64,000 nt of DNA. Origin: Choricystis sp. odSpoLacu1 (lineage: Eukaryota > Chlorophyta > Trebouxiophyceae). Location of the stretch: positions 992,001 to 1,056,000 of the forward strand of contig OY253653.1 of the NCBI GenBank assembly GCA_958009055.1, read 5' to 3'. Positions 1 to 9,023 of the stretch are shown piece after piece. The position numbers were made by a program, and so were the translations under genes. Positions within the stretch are counted from its first letter, which is position 1; each line of letters starts with the position of its first letter. The notes beneath the pieces were generated by a model. The model made no database searches and was not told where the DNA came from. It saw only the letters and a list, made by a program, of their open reading frames with translations.

Positions 1-1615
1 CCTGGCCGCCGCCATCGCCGCCCTGGACGCGTGGACGGAGCGTGCAGCCGCGTGTGTGCCGCCAGACATCTCGTCCGCCCTGGCGGCCGCGACGGCCGAC
101 GCGCGCCGCGCCCTCGACCCGTCCTCCGCCACCGCCCCTCGCCGCGACGACAGGCACTGCGTGTGTCGCACTCGGGAGACGGCCGGCGATGGCCCCATGG
201 TGGCGTGCGACGGGTGTGGGGGGTGGTATCACGCGGCATGTGTGTCCGCGGCGCCCGCCGATCTGGCTGCCGACACGTGGACGTGCCCCCTGTGCGCGTC
301 CTGCGCGAGTGGCGGCGTGCCGACGTCCGTGCCAGCTCCAGCGGGGGGCAGGGCGGCGGCTGATGGTGGTGGGGCGCCAGTGTTTGACGAGGGTGCAGCC
401 GCAGCGCTCTCTGCCGAGCGGGCCGCTCTCCCCGCCATCCCCGACGGCAGGGACGCGCTGGACAACGTGCTACAGGAGGCCGCAACCTGGCGTGACACGG
501 TGGACGGCGCGCTGGCCGCGGACGACGCGGCGGCCGGGGAGGACGGGTCTGACGACGCCCGTCTCCCCGCGTGCTGCCTCTCTGCGCTCGCCAAGGCGGC
601 CGCCGCCGCCCCCCTGGCCGGCGCCTCCGCCCGCGCCGCCACCGCGCTGGCCGCACTGGCCGCCTCCCACGCGGTCGCCGCCATCGAGGCCGCCATGGCG
701 CGCGACGGCGACGGCGATGGTAGTGACAGCGAGGAGGACGACGACGACGACGCGGGGTCGCGCGCACGCGCGCGCGCCGCGCGCCGCGAAGCCGAAACCT
801 TTGCCTCCGCCGTCGCCCGCGCCGACAGTGCCGCAGCAGCAGCAGCAGCCGCAGGCCTGCACGCCACATCAACCGCCCTGGCGGCCTCCTCCGCTCGCGC
901 CCGCGTGGCGGGTGCTTGGCTGGCCGCCGCGCGCGCCGTGACGACAGCGCTCGGCGCGGTCGCGCGCGCGGGCCGGTCCCCCGTCGACGCGGCCGCCCTG
1001 ACCGCCGTCGCGGCCGCTCTGGCGGACGCGGCGCCGGCGCCTCCTGCCCGCCCCGCCGCAGCTGAGGCAGTGGGGGAGGCCCTGGCGGAGGCGGCGGCCA
1101 CGTACTGTGTGTGCCGGGGGCTCTTCCACCCGGCGCGCGCGATGGTGGCGTGCGACACCTGCGGCACGTGGTGCCACGCCGACTGCGTGGGCAAGACGGT
1201 GGACGGTGACGACAGTGGCGACGATGACGGCGACGATGGCGAGTGGGTGTGCCCCGTGTGCACAGTCAAGGGAGGCGGCACGTACGCGCCGCCCCTCCCC
1301 CCCGCGGTCGCGGCTGCCCTCGCCGCCACCCCCTCCTACGACGCCCTGCCGCCTCCGCCGCCTCCTACAGACCAGCAAGTGGCTGCCCATGGCGCCGCTG
1401 CCGATGCGGCCGCCGCGGGAGCGCTGGACGCGGCGGCCGCGGTGCTGCGGTTGGCGGCGGGCGGGGGCGGGGGCAGCGGCGCGGCACCGCCCGCGCCACC
1501 CGCCGACGAGGGCGCAGACGATGTCGTCGACTTTGACATGGAGGATCTGGCGGGCGACGATGGAGGCGGCGGCAGCGATGACGATGTGGCGCTGGCGGTC
1601 CCGGCGGACGAGTGA
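1..1615 (+). CDS. PHD-finger chromatin protein, C-terminal part (KDM5-like?)
   Basis: The reading frame is open from the left edge (frame beginning at base 2), so the start lies outside the window; the stop TGA is at 1613-1615. Two PHD fingers are visible. The first begins HCVCRT (about bases 157-305) with CDGC, HAAC and CPLC; the second begins YCVCRG (about 1104-1262) with CDTC, HADC and CPVC, so each has the C4HC3 zinc ligands. Between them lies a long Ala-rich helical region with repeated L-x3-L-x2-A-x2-W spacing (for example LDNVLQEAATWRD), which resembles the PLU-1 region of KDM5 histone H3K4 demethylases. The C-terminal PHD is like the last PHD of plant JMJ17/KDM5. PHD fingers bind histone H3 tails. 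The KDM5 assignment is inference, because the JmjC and ARID parts would lie upstream. The tail is acidic. No intron is seen. Confidence 0.75.
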   Translation, partial: LAAAIAALDAWTERAAACVPPDISSALAAATADARRALDPSSATAPRRDDRHCVCRTRETAGDGPMVACDGCGGWYHAACVSAAPADLAADTWTCPLCASCASGGVPTSVPAPAGGRAAADGGGAPVFDEGAAAALSAERAALPAIPDGRDALDNVLQEAATWRDTVDGALAADDAAAGEDGSDDARLPACCLSALAKAAAAAPLAGASARAATALAALAASHAVAAIEAAMARDGDGDGSDSEEDDDDDAGSRARARAARREAETFASAVARADSAAAAAAAAGLHATSTALAASSARARVAGAWLAAARAVTTALGAVARAGRSPVDAAALTAVAAALADAAPAPPARPAAAEAVGEALAEAAATYCVCRGLFHPARAMVACDTCGTWCHADCVGKTVDGDDSGDDDGDDGEWVCPVCTVKGGGTYAPPLPPAVAAALAATPSYDALPPPPPPTDQQVAAHGAAADAAAAGALDAAAAVLRLAAGGGGGSGAAPPAPPADEGADDVVDFDMEDLAGDDGGGGSDDDVALAVPADE

Positions 1616-1910
1616 TCTGTGTGTGTTTGATCTTTTTTGGGTGGGTGGTTGTGGGAACGAGGCGCGCGCCTGTCCCCACACACAACCCTCACCCCTATGT
1701 TGTCCTATGTTTTTGCACTGTTTTTTGTTGGGCTGGCGGCGTTTGGCTTAGAAAAGGGAGAGAAGAGGGGAGATCGTTTTGTGTTGTTGTCATTCAGCAT
1801 TTTTCTTTTGGTTCACACACGCACCCTCCCCCACGCAGAGCAGACAATACAAACACCCGAGAAAAAACTAGCAAGCCAGATAGAACAGAGCACGAAAGAA
1901 AAACACACAC
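1616..1910. other. Convergent intergenic region
   Basis: This gap separates the ends of the PHD protein (+) and the RAD6 gene (-). It is AT-richer than the genes and contains T-runs and CA-rich stretches expected of 3' UTRs. I see no further gene. Confidence 0.5.
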
Positions 1911-2850
1911 TCACGTGCCAGCGTCGTCGGCCGCTGCCGGCGTCTCTGCCGCCGCCTCGCCTGCGTCCCCATCACCCTCCTCCTCTTCACCTTCCTCCTC
2001 CTCATCATCATCATCATCCCCTTCCGCCGCCTCCTCCAGAATGGACGCATCCACGCACGCCCTCACCCTGCGGTTGTACTCCCTCCGGTCATCCGCGTAC
2101 AACCGCGCGGCCTCCGCGTTGGCGGGGCTCGCAGGGTTGGGGTCGCACAACAACGACTGAATGCTGGTCAACACAGCCGCCACATCATAGATGGGGGTCC
2201 ACGCGTTCTGCAGGATGTCCAGGCAGATGGCGCCGTCCGCGTACACGTTGGGGTGGAAGAGGGGGGTCACAAACTTGACGGTGGGGGGGCGGTTGGGGTA
2301 CTCCTCCGTGAAGTCGAGCGTGAGTTTGAAGGTGCCTGGGGGGGGGGGGGGGGGGGAGGGGGAGGGGGTTGGCGCGCGTGCCTGTGTGTTTCGGAGGAAA
2401 GGAAAAAGGGGGAGCCAACAACCCTTTTCTTTCAGACACACTCACCACCGTCCCACGGCGTGTCCTCCGGCCCAAATATGACCGCATTCCACCGCATGAT
2501 GTTGTTGTCCTCGGGCGACGCGTTGACGCCGTGGGGCGGGTCCTGCGTCAGGCGGCGAAAGTCGCGCATAAGGCGCTGGGTGGAGGAAAGGGGAGGGGAA
2601 GGCATTGGGTGGTGCGTGTGTGTGGGCTGTGTGGCCGCGCGCCCAGCCGGGCAGCCCTCTGCTGCCAACGTTTGCAAACCATCGTCGCTCATGGTCTGGC
2701 TGGGGCGGGGCGGCGGGGCGGCGGGGGGGGAGAGGACCGGAAGAGCCCACAACGCGGCTGCTCTGCTTTCCCATTCCCGCCCGATCTGGGAGACCCCGAG
2801 CGGGAGGGGAGCAAGGTGTGGAGCCTCACCTTGCGCGCCGACGACGACAT
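1911..2850 (-). CDS. RAD6: RAD6/UBC2 ubiquitin-conjugating enzyme E2 with acidic tail
   Basis: Three exons: 2850-2830, 2575-2446 and 2335-1911, giving 191 residues; the phases join exactly (AAG|CGC and GG|GC). The start MSSSARKRLMRDF matches RAD6/UBE2A from residue 1. The catalytic cysteine sits in ICLDILQN at about residue 88, after the HPN motif (FHPNVYADG). RAD6 with RAD18 or BRE1 ubiquitinates PCNA and histone H2B in the nucleus. After the UBC fold (to about residue 152) comes an Asp/Glu-rich tail of roughly 40 residues ([13 protein letters not shown]). Yeast Rad6 has an acidic tail; plant and animal RAD6 proteins as I know them stop near residue 152. The exon 1 and 2 structure, MSSSARK then RLMRDF, is plant-like. 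The upstream neighbour RPC5 is on the same strand with about 180 bases between. Confidence 0.95.
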
Positions 2851-3028
2851 CGCGGCGGGCGTGGGTGCAAGACGAGGAGAGAGAGAAGGGGAAGAGTGAG
2901 GGATGGTGTGTTTTTTTTTCCGGCCTGCCCGCGCACGAGCTCTCTTCCGCGGCAGTGTTGATCAGGGGGGGGGGGCAACGAAAGCAAAATCAACACAAAA
3001 TCAACACACCTGGAACCCCCCTCAACGC

Positions 3029-4509
3029 TCACACATCCTCCTTCAACGCCCACAAGTTGCCGCGCGCCCGGCACACGCCCTTGACCAGGCGCGCGACCGC
3101 CGCGTCCGGCGCGTCCACGCCCGCCGCCCCCAGCGCGGCCGCCAGGTCGGCCTTGCGGAAGGAGCCGCGCGTCTGCAGCAGGGACAGGATGACGGTGTGG
3201 GCGGCGTCGGTGGCGGAGAGGGTGGTGGTGCCTCCCCCTGGCGCCACAAAGCCGGCGGGGGTGGGAGGCACGTACGCCCCCCGCACGCACACCGCGCCCG
3301 CTGCGTCCGCCGCCGCCCGCAGCAGGGCGTCGGGGGAGGAGGCGGCGGCGGCGGCTGCCACGGCGTCGCCGCCGGGAGGGGGGGCGCGGCGGAGGGCGGC
3401 ACGCAGCCCGTCGAGAGAAACGACGAGCGAGGTCGACCGCCAGGCGGCAGCCAAAGCAGCCCGCACAGCGTCGGCTGCGCCTGGAGGCAGAGCCGCCAGT
3501 GCGGCCGAGGGAAGGGGGGCGGGGGCGGGCAGGCGGCGGGCGGGGGCGCCAAGCGGAGGGGGGGCGCCCGAGGAGGACGGGCCGTCGCCGCCGCCGTCGC
3601 CGGCGCAGGGGGGAGGCGGCGGCGGCGGCTCCGCATAGTCGGACGGTGGCGCGGGCGGCGCCAGCACGGCCAGGTAGTCGGCGGGGGGCACGCCTAGCTG
3701 GGCCGCGGCGCCGGGGGCGCCGCCGTCGCCCGAGGCGACGAGAGAGGCAAGCACGGCGGCGGCCGCGCCGCCGCGCCCCGTCGGCGGCGCCACGTCCAGC
3801 GCCGCCCACGGCTCCCGCGCCTCCGCGTCCGCCAGGTGGGCAAAGGAGGATTCGCGAGCCTCCTGCTGGCGCTCGGTTTCGCGGCGGTTGACGCGCACGG
3901 TGAGCGGGGTGAGCGCGGGGGCGGGGGGGGGGGGCGCTGCCGAGGTCGGCGGGCGCGACGGTCGCCCGCCCACCACTGCCGCCCCTCCCCCGCCCTCCCG
4001 GCGGGTCGCCCACCGCGGCGGCCAGCCGCGGCGTCAGGCACGCGGTGGAGGTGATGGGCGTCACATAGATGCGGCCGCCCCGCCTGACGGCGAGCATCAG
4101 GCGCCCCCCCCGCGTCGGCCAGCCGCCCCGCGAGGGTGACGCCGCCGCCCCCGGACGCACCATCCAGCCCACCCCCCGCCCCTGCGGCGGGAAAGTCCAT
4201 CTCCAGTTTGCGGGAGGCCGGCTTCATGCGGGCGGAGGGGGGGGCGAGGTAGGGGTGGGGCGGGCGGTCGCGCCCGACCAGGGGGAAGCGGGTCAAGACG
4301 AGCTGTGGGGAGGGGGGGGACATTGGTCTTGGTTTTTGCCTCCAATTCTCTCTCTCACCCTCTTTCTCTCCCTCTTCTCTTACCTCGGCCTGCGGGTCGG
4401 GCTGGCAGAGGACGAGGTCGTACTCTGCAACGACAGAGTCGGGGTGCGGGGCGGAGGCTGCGGCAGCTTGCGCCGCGGACGACGGTGCCGCCGGGTCGGC
4501 GGTCGTCAT
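3029..4509 (-). CDS. RPC5: RNA polymerase III subunit RPC5 (POLR3E), frameshifted
   Basis: Exon 1 is 4509-4384 (MTTADPAAPSS...), with donor GAG|GTAAGA; exon 2 runs from 4302 to the stop at 3029-3031. Signatures of the RPC5/Sin family are LVLTRFPLVGR followed by MKPASRKLEMDFP, then MLAVRRGGRIYVTPIT, then VRVNRRETERQQEARES with REPW, and a C-terminal winged-helix-like part ending GNLWALKED. RPC5 forms a subcomplex with RPC4 on Pol III, which transcribes tRNA and 5S genes. These blocks lie in three different frames. The switches fall at a C8 run (4104-4111) and a G12 run (3923-3934) with no good splice sites, so I read them as single-base consensus errors; a decayed gene is the alternative. Linker regions are Pro/Ala-rich and low in complexity. 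Confidence 0.8.
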
Positions 4510-4862
4510 GATGTGTGTCAGCGTGTTTGTGCCGGCGAGGCTGGCGGCGCGAGACACACAAAAGGCGCGGCAGCAACAAGGAATGCGACGGCGGCCGGCT
4601 CCAAAAACAAACAGTCTGCGCCTGCCGTGTCGGAGCTCTTCGCAGACTCTGTGTGGACTGGACACAGGAGAATGGTGCACGCCAGACTAGGGAGGCGCGC
4701 AGAGGCGCGAGGCACAGGAGAAGGCGAGGCGGGGAGAGGAGAGTGTGAAAAATTGGAGCGTAGAAAACACTTCCGTCGAAAAAACGGATTGACCGGCGTC
4801 CGCGCGGGAGGGCGCGACCTCCTGCACACACACACACACACACACACACAAACGCCGGCACC
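4510..4862. promoter_or_regulatory. Divergent promoter region with CA repeat
   Basis: The 353 bases between the start codons of RPC5 (-) and CWC27 (+) must hold both promoters. A (CA)13 repeat lies at 4825-4850, only 13 bases before the CWC27 ATG, probably in its 5' UTR. No TATA box is evident. Confidence 0.5.
4825..4850. repeat. (CA)13 repeat
   Basis: Thirteen CA units directly before the CWC27 start codon, probably in its 5' UTR. CA-rich leaders are common in this genome but this is the most regular. Confidence 0.9.
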
Positions 4863-6525
4863 ATGTCCAGCGTGTACAACATGGAGCCGCCGACCAAGGG
4901 CAAGGTGTGTGGGGGTGTGGGGGTGCGTGCAAAAACCCGCCCATCGCTTGTCGCCTTTCCCACACACCACCTCCCCCACCCACACCCAGGTCGTCCTCAA
5001 AACCACGCACGGCGACCTGGACATCGAGCTGTGGCCCCGGGAAGCCCCGCTGGCCTGCCGCAACTTTGTGCAGCTGGCGCTGGAGGGGGGGTATGATGGG
5101 ACTCCCTTCCACCGGATTGTCGCCGACTTGGCGATTCAAACAGGTGCTTTAACCCCAGACGACGCCACCAGCAACGACCCCAGTGACAGCGTGTACGGCG
5201 CCCCCTTCAGAGACGAGTTTCATTCCAGGCTGAGGTTCACGCATCGCGGCCTGGTCGCGTGCGCGGGCGGAGGCAACGCCAACGGCTCCCAATTCTTCAT
5301 CACCACCGCGCCCGCCCCCCAACCCCACCTGGACCGAAAGCACACCATCTTTGGGCGGGTGGCAGGGGCCACCATCCACACGGTGGCCGCGATTGCGGGC
5401 GTGGAGGTGGATTCGAATGACGCGCCGCTCCCCCCCGCCCCCCGCGTCCTGGAGGTCGACGTGCTGTGGAACCCGTTTGACGACATTGTTTTGAGGACGA
5501 CGCGGGAGGAGAGGGCGGCCAAGGCGGAGTCGGCGGCCGCGGCTGCAAAAAAAGCGGCGGCGGACGCGGTGCGCGCGGCGGTGGTGAAGAAACCGCAGCT
5601 GCTGTCGTTTGGTGAAGGAGGGTATGAGGACGAGGATGAGGAGGATGGCGGACCGCTGGCCACCGTGCCGGCGCGGGGCATGGTGTCTGCTCACGACGCG
5701 GCAGCGGGTGGGAGGCTGGCAGCCGCGACAGACGCGGACGTCGTCGAAGCCGTGGCCGCCGCCCGGGCGCGCGCGGTGGCGACGACGAAGGCGGCAGGCG
5801 GCCGCGGTGACGACGGCGCAGACGCGGCCGCGTTTGCGGAGAGGATGGCGGCGCGCGCTGCCGGGCGGGCGGGCAACAACCCACCGCCGCCGCCAGACGG
5901 CGGCGGGCAGGCACGCACCAAGCGGCCTGCGCCTGCCGAGCATGAGGCTCCCCCTCCCAAGCCGGCTGACGGCGATGCTGCCACCGGCCGCCCCTCCAGA
6001 CAGCCGCGCCCCGCCGCTGCGTCCGCTGCGCTCAACGCCTGGCAGGCGCGCCGTGCCGCATTCGCGCACAGGACCAAGTCCGGCGCCAAAAAGCGAGAAT
6101 CCGACACGCTGGACCGGTTGACCTCGTTCACGGCGGCACTGAGGCAGGCGGGGAAAAAGGAGGGCGGTGGTGGTGGTGGCGACGCGGCGGCCGCCCCAGG
6201 TCCCACCCCCACCACTCTCTACTCTGGCGAAATCCGGCCCGATGCTGACGCCGACCTGCCGGTCGCGTGGCGGGTGGCGACGTACCTGGGGGACGGTGGG
6301 GAGGGAGCTCCCCCACCTTCCCTCGCCGATCTGGCCACCCACCGCCTCGTCGCTCCCCGCCCCACCGGCACAGGGTCGGCCGCCCTGGCGGCGAGCGATG
6401 GCTTGGAGACTTTCGACCCGCTGGCTGATGGGCGGGCGGCGCGCGGGGAGGAGGAGGGAGGGAGGAGGGGGGGAAGCGACCGGCGCGGCGGTGGACCGCG
6501 CGAGAGTCGGGGGCGCAGGCGGTGA
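4863..6525 (+). CDS. CWC27: CWC27-type spliceosomal cyclophilin
   Basis: Two exons, 4863-4904 and 4990-6525, encode 525 residues. The N-terminus MSSVYNMEPPTKGKV then LKTTHGDLDIELWPREAP is the hallmark of CWC27/SDCCAG10, a peptidyl-prolyl isomerase-like subunit of the activated spliceosome. The cyclophilin domain covers about residues 1-175 (CRNFVQLALEGGYDG, FHRIV, ANGSQFFITTAPAP). The long charged C-terminal half ends in the family motif region KSGAKKRESDTLDRL and a DPLADGR segment. The segment after FHRIV reads ADLAIQTGALTPDD, where relatives have a GFMVQGGDPTGTG-type loop, so the substrate loop has diverged. CWC27 proteins are often weak or inactive isomerases, so this need not abolish function. 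Upstream it shares a divergent promoter with RPC5. Confidence 0.93.
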
Positions 6526-6688
6526 TTGTGCGCGTTTGTGTCGGTGGACGTGTGGAGAGGTTCTGTGTGTGTTTCTGTAGATCGGTGTCTGAGCTATAAA
6601 AGCAAATGAAAAAGAAAATTCACACACGACTCCATTTCTTTTCCTCAAACCAACCTCCCGCTCTCACCACCACACACACACACACACA

Positions 6689-7601
6689 ATGGCTCGACTC
6701 ACCTTCTCCGCTCTTCTGCTGCTCGCTGTCGGTGAGTGTGGCACCACAGGGCTTTGTGCGAGCGCGGCGGGCTCGGGCGTGGGCGCGGCGGGGCGACGGG
6801 GGGCGCGCGCCGCGGTGGCAGACACGCGGCGCGGGCGTCGGCCGCCCGCCTCCTGCCCCCCCTCCCCACCGCCCACCCCCCTCAACCGTCGTCGGTGGTG
6901 CTGCTGTGGCCTGCGGCGGAGGCGGACAGGGTGGAGGCGGCCTGTTTCACGCTGGAAACACGCACACGCTCTCGCGTGTGCGTGTTTCGTCTCACTCGAC
7001 CGTCCCTCTCGTTCACCCACCCCCCTCCCTCACCCCCTCAGCCGTCGCTGGCGTCGCCGCCGCGGGCGGCGCCCTGGGCGCCGTCTCCCGTCAAGCCGCC
7101 GCTGCGTCTGGCGCCAGCGGCGGCCTGGGCGGTGCGTCCACCACAGGGACCGCGGGCGCCGACCGCAACACGGCCGCCGGGTCGTCGTCCTCGTCGGGCA
7201 CGTCGACCGCTGCTGGTGCCGCCCCTGGGGCCGCAGCCGCTGGCGCTGCTGGCCTGCAAGCCTCTACGACCGCTGCCGTCTCTGCCCCCGTCAACGGCGG
7301 CGGCCTGCTGGGCAAGCTTCGCAACGACAACCCGGGCGCCGCGTCCGCGGGTGCCGCGACGGGCGGGCGCTTTGGCGGCGGCCCCGGTTTGGGGGGCGCC
7401 GGTGGCGCTAGCGTCACGGTTGCGGTCGCCCCTGGCAGCGCTGCGGCTGGCGGTGCGGGCGGCAACTCGGCGTCGACGTCGGCGGCCACCGCGCCGCAGG
7501 CGGGCAACGGCCAGGGGTCGGCCGCCTCGGGCGCGGCGGGCGGCGGCTCCACCTCCACCACCGCCACCAACGGCGGCGGCAACCGTGGTGGCAACAACTG
7601 A
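6689..7601 (+). CDS. Secreted Ala/Gly/Ser-rich protein A
   Basis: Exons 6689-6731 and 7042-7601 give 200 residues; the junction G|CC keeps the frame. The N-terminus MARLTFSALLLLAVAVAGVA is a clear signal peptide, cleaved probably near the following Ala-Ala-Ala-Gly. The rest is low in complexity: long runs of Ala, Gly, Ser and Thr with few charged residues and no cysteine, resembling structural extracellular proteins. No domain is recognised. A similar protein lies at 12626, beyond TMCO1 and LeuRS. Function is unknown; a cell-wall or matrix role is inference from composition. The ATG is preceded by a CA-rich 5' leader, and the 310-base intron interrupts the signal peptide coding region, as in the proteins at 13965 and 15750. 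A TGTAA at 7682-7686 is a possible polyadenylation signal of green-algal type. Confidence 0.75.
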
Positions 7602-7953
7602 GCGTCGCGCACAGCGGCGCAGTGATATTTGATTTTGGGGGGTTGATTTCTTTTTGTGTGTTCGTTTCCTTTTCTTTTTTTTGTAAACCACTCCCACACA
7701 CGCGACTCCACCCGTGAAAACAAAGCATCCTACACACAAGGCACGCCTCTCTCACGCACACACACACACTCGCCGCACCTGCCTCCTCCCCGAAAAAGGG
7801 GTTGTTTGGGTTGGGGTTCGAGTTTTGATTTTTTTCGTTTTTCCTTTCCTTTTGCAAACCACCACAGCGCGCGACCTCCAATCCTGACAAAGCCCCACCC
7901 ACACAAACCACACCACTCTCTAGAGTGTGCAAACCGAGGTTAAAAGGGCCCTC
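7602..7953. other. Convergent 3' region
   Basis: This gap lies between the ends of secreted protein A (+) and TMCO1 (-). It contains T-rich runs and CA-rich tracts typical of the 3' flanks here, with TGTAA at 7682-7686. I see no gene. Confidence 0.45.
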
Positions 7954-8755
7954 TCACCGCACCTCGCGCATGCCACTCATTCCGCGCGCCTCTTTCGCGA
8001 CGTTGGCCATCCCGCCCCACTGCGCCGTCAACTCTTCCATCCTCTTGGTCGGCCCCCCGCCCAGCAGCTTGCCCAGCACTGGTTTCACGCCCGCCTGGAT
8101 CAGGGTGAACAGGATGAACCAGCCTGCATCGGTGACGGCGTGGCCGGAGGGGAGGCCGCGATGCGCGACCGACCGCATCAGCGGGAACGGTTCAAAGGGG
8201 AGGCGCAACACGGGCACGTCTGAGAAAAGCCGCCCCCCGACTTGCAGCATGATGAACAGCGACCCCATGGCCACGACGCCCGCTTTGAGGCGGGCGGCCC
8301 CCATCTCTTTGAGCAGCACCATGCGGACCGAGTTTTCGAGGCGGTCGGCTTTTTTGGCGCGTCCGCCGCCTTGAGGGGACGCGCCCGCGCGGGTGGCGGC
8401 AGACGCAGGGGACGCGCCCGCCGCGCGCAGGGCGTCGATCTTTTTGGACTGCATGTCGATGGTGTCCTGGGGAGTGTGTGGGGTGGGTTGAGGAATAAGG
8501 GGGACGGCGTTCAATGCTGGCGACGCAGGTGTGCGCCCCGCGCACACGCCTTCTCCCTGGTTGCCGCCTCACACGCAGCAACCGCATAGCACACACAACC
8601 CACGCACGCACCCGAATCGCGAGGAAGCCGGGCGACCCGTAGACCCAGAACGCTTGCAAGAGTTCCGCCGTGATGGCCACGCCCGCGACGAAGGCGGCCG
8701 CGCACAGGCCGGTGGCCGCGTCCAGGGTGGGGGCGGTGGTGGTTGCGTCGGTCAT
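7954..8755 (-). CDS. TMCO1: TMCO1-family ER membrane protein
   Basis: Exon 1 is 8755-8612 and exon 2 is 8466-7954 (218 residues), joined at phase 0 (CGG|GAC). The family (TMCO1/DUF841, relative of EMC3 and GET1) has an N-terminal membrane segment, a cytosolic coiled coil and two further membrane segments. All are seen: a first hydrophobic segment LCAAAFVAGVAITAELLQAF, the basic coiled-coil DTIDMQSKKIDALRAAG, then MGSLFIMLQVG, the signature LPFEPFPLMRSVAHRGL and WFILFTLIQAGVKPVLGKLL. TMCO1 acts in the ER as part of the multipass translocon and has been described as a calcium-load-activated channel. The coiled coil carries an Ala/Gly-rich insertion. The gene is divergent from LeuRS. Confidence 0.88.
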
Positions 8756-9023
8756 TGTGGAGGGACACGCGTGTGGCGGGGAGCCCGCGGTTTTCGGCAA
8801 AGGATTGGGAGGTCTGCCGCACTCTCTCGCCACACCAGCTTTCGCGTTTCTTGCGGGCGCCCTCTCTTCTTCGCGCCCAAGCGCATTGCCGCTCCCCGCT
8901 GCACGCGGCTGGACCAGCTTGATCATCCCGACCGTGCAAGAGGACACAGGGGCGCCGTGCACACACACACAAAACACGCGCCCCCCCCCCACCGACGTCG
9001 GCCGTCGCCTGCTCCCTGCCCGA

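Noticed and set aside
229..1329. Long minus-strand frame opposite the PHD protein, and similar frames opposite CWC27 (5149-6648), helicase (37340-38779) and protease (55403-57361)
   Set aside because: In very GC-rich coding DNA the opposite strand has few stop codons. These frames have Arg/Ala/Gly/Pro-rich random sequence with no domains, while the + strand frame has clear homology.
5300..6648. Possibility that CWC27 ends before the Ala-rich region
   Set aside because: The frame stays open and the family-specific C-terminal KKRESDTLDRL block lies near its end, so the full 525 residues are accepted.
7810..7830. GGTTCGAGT, resembling a tRNA T-arm
   Set aside because: No matching acceptor or anticodon stems around it; no tRNA gene was found anywhere in the window.
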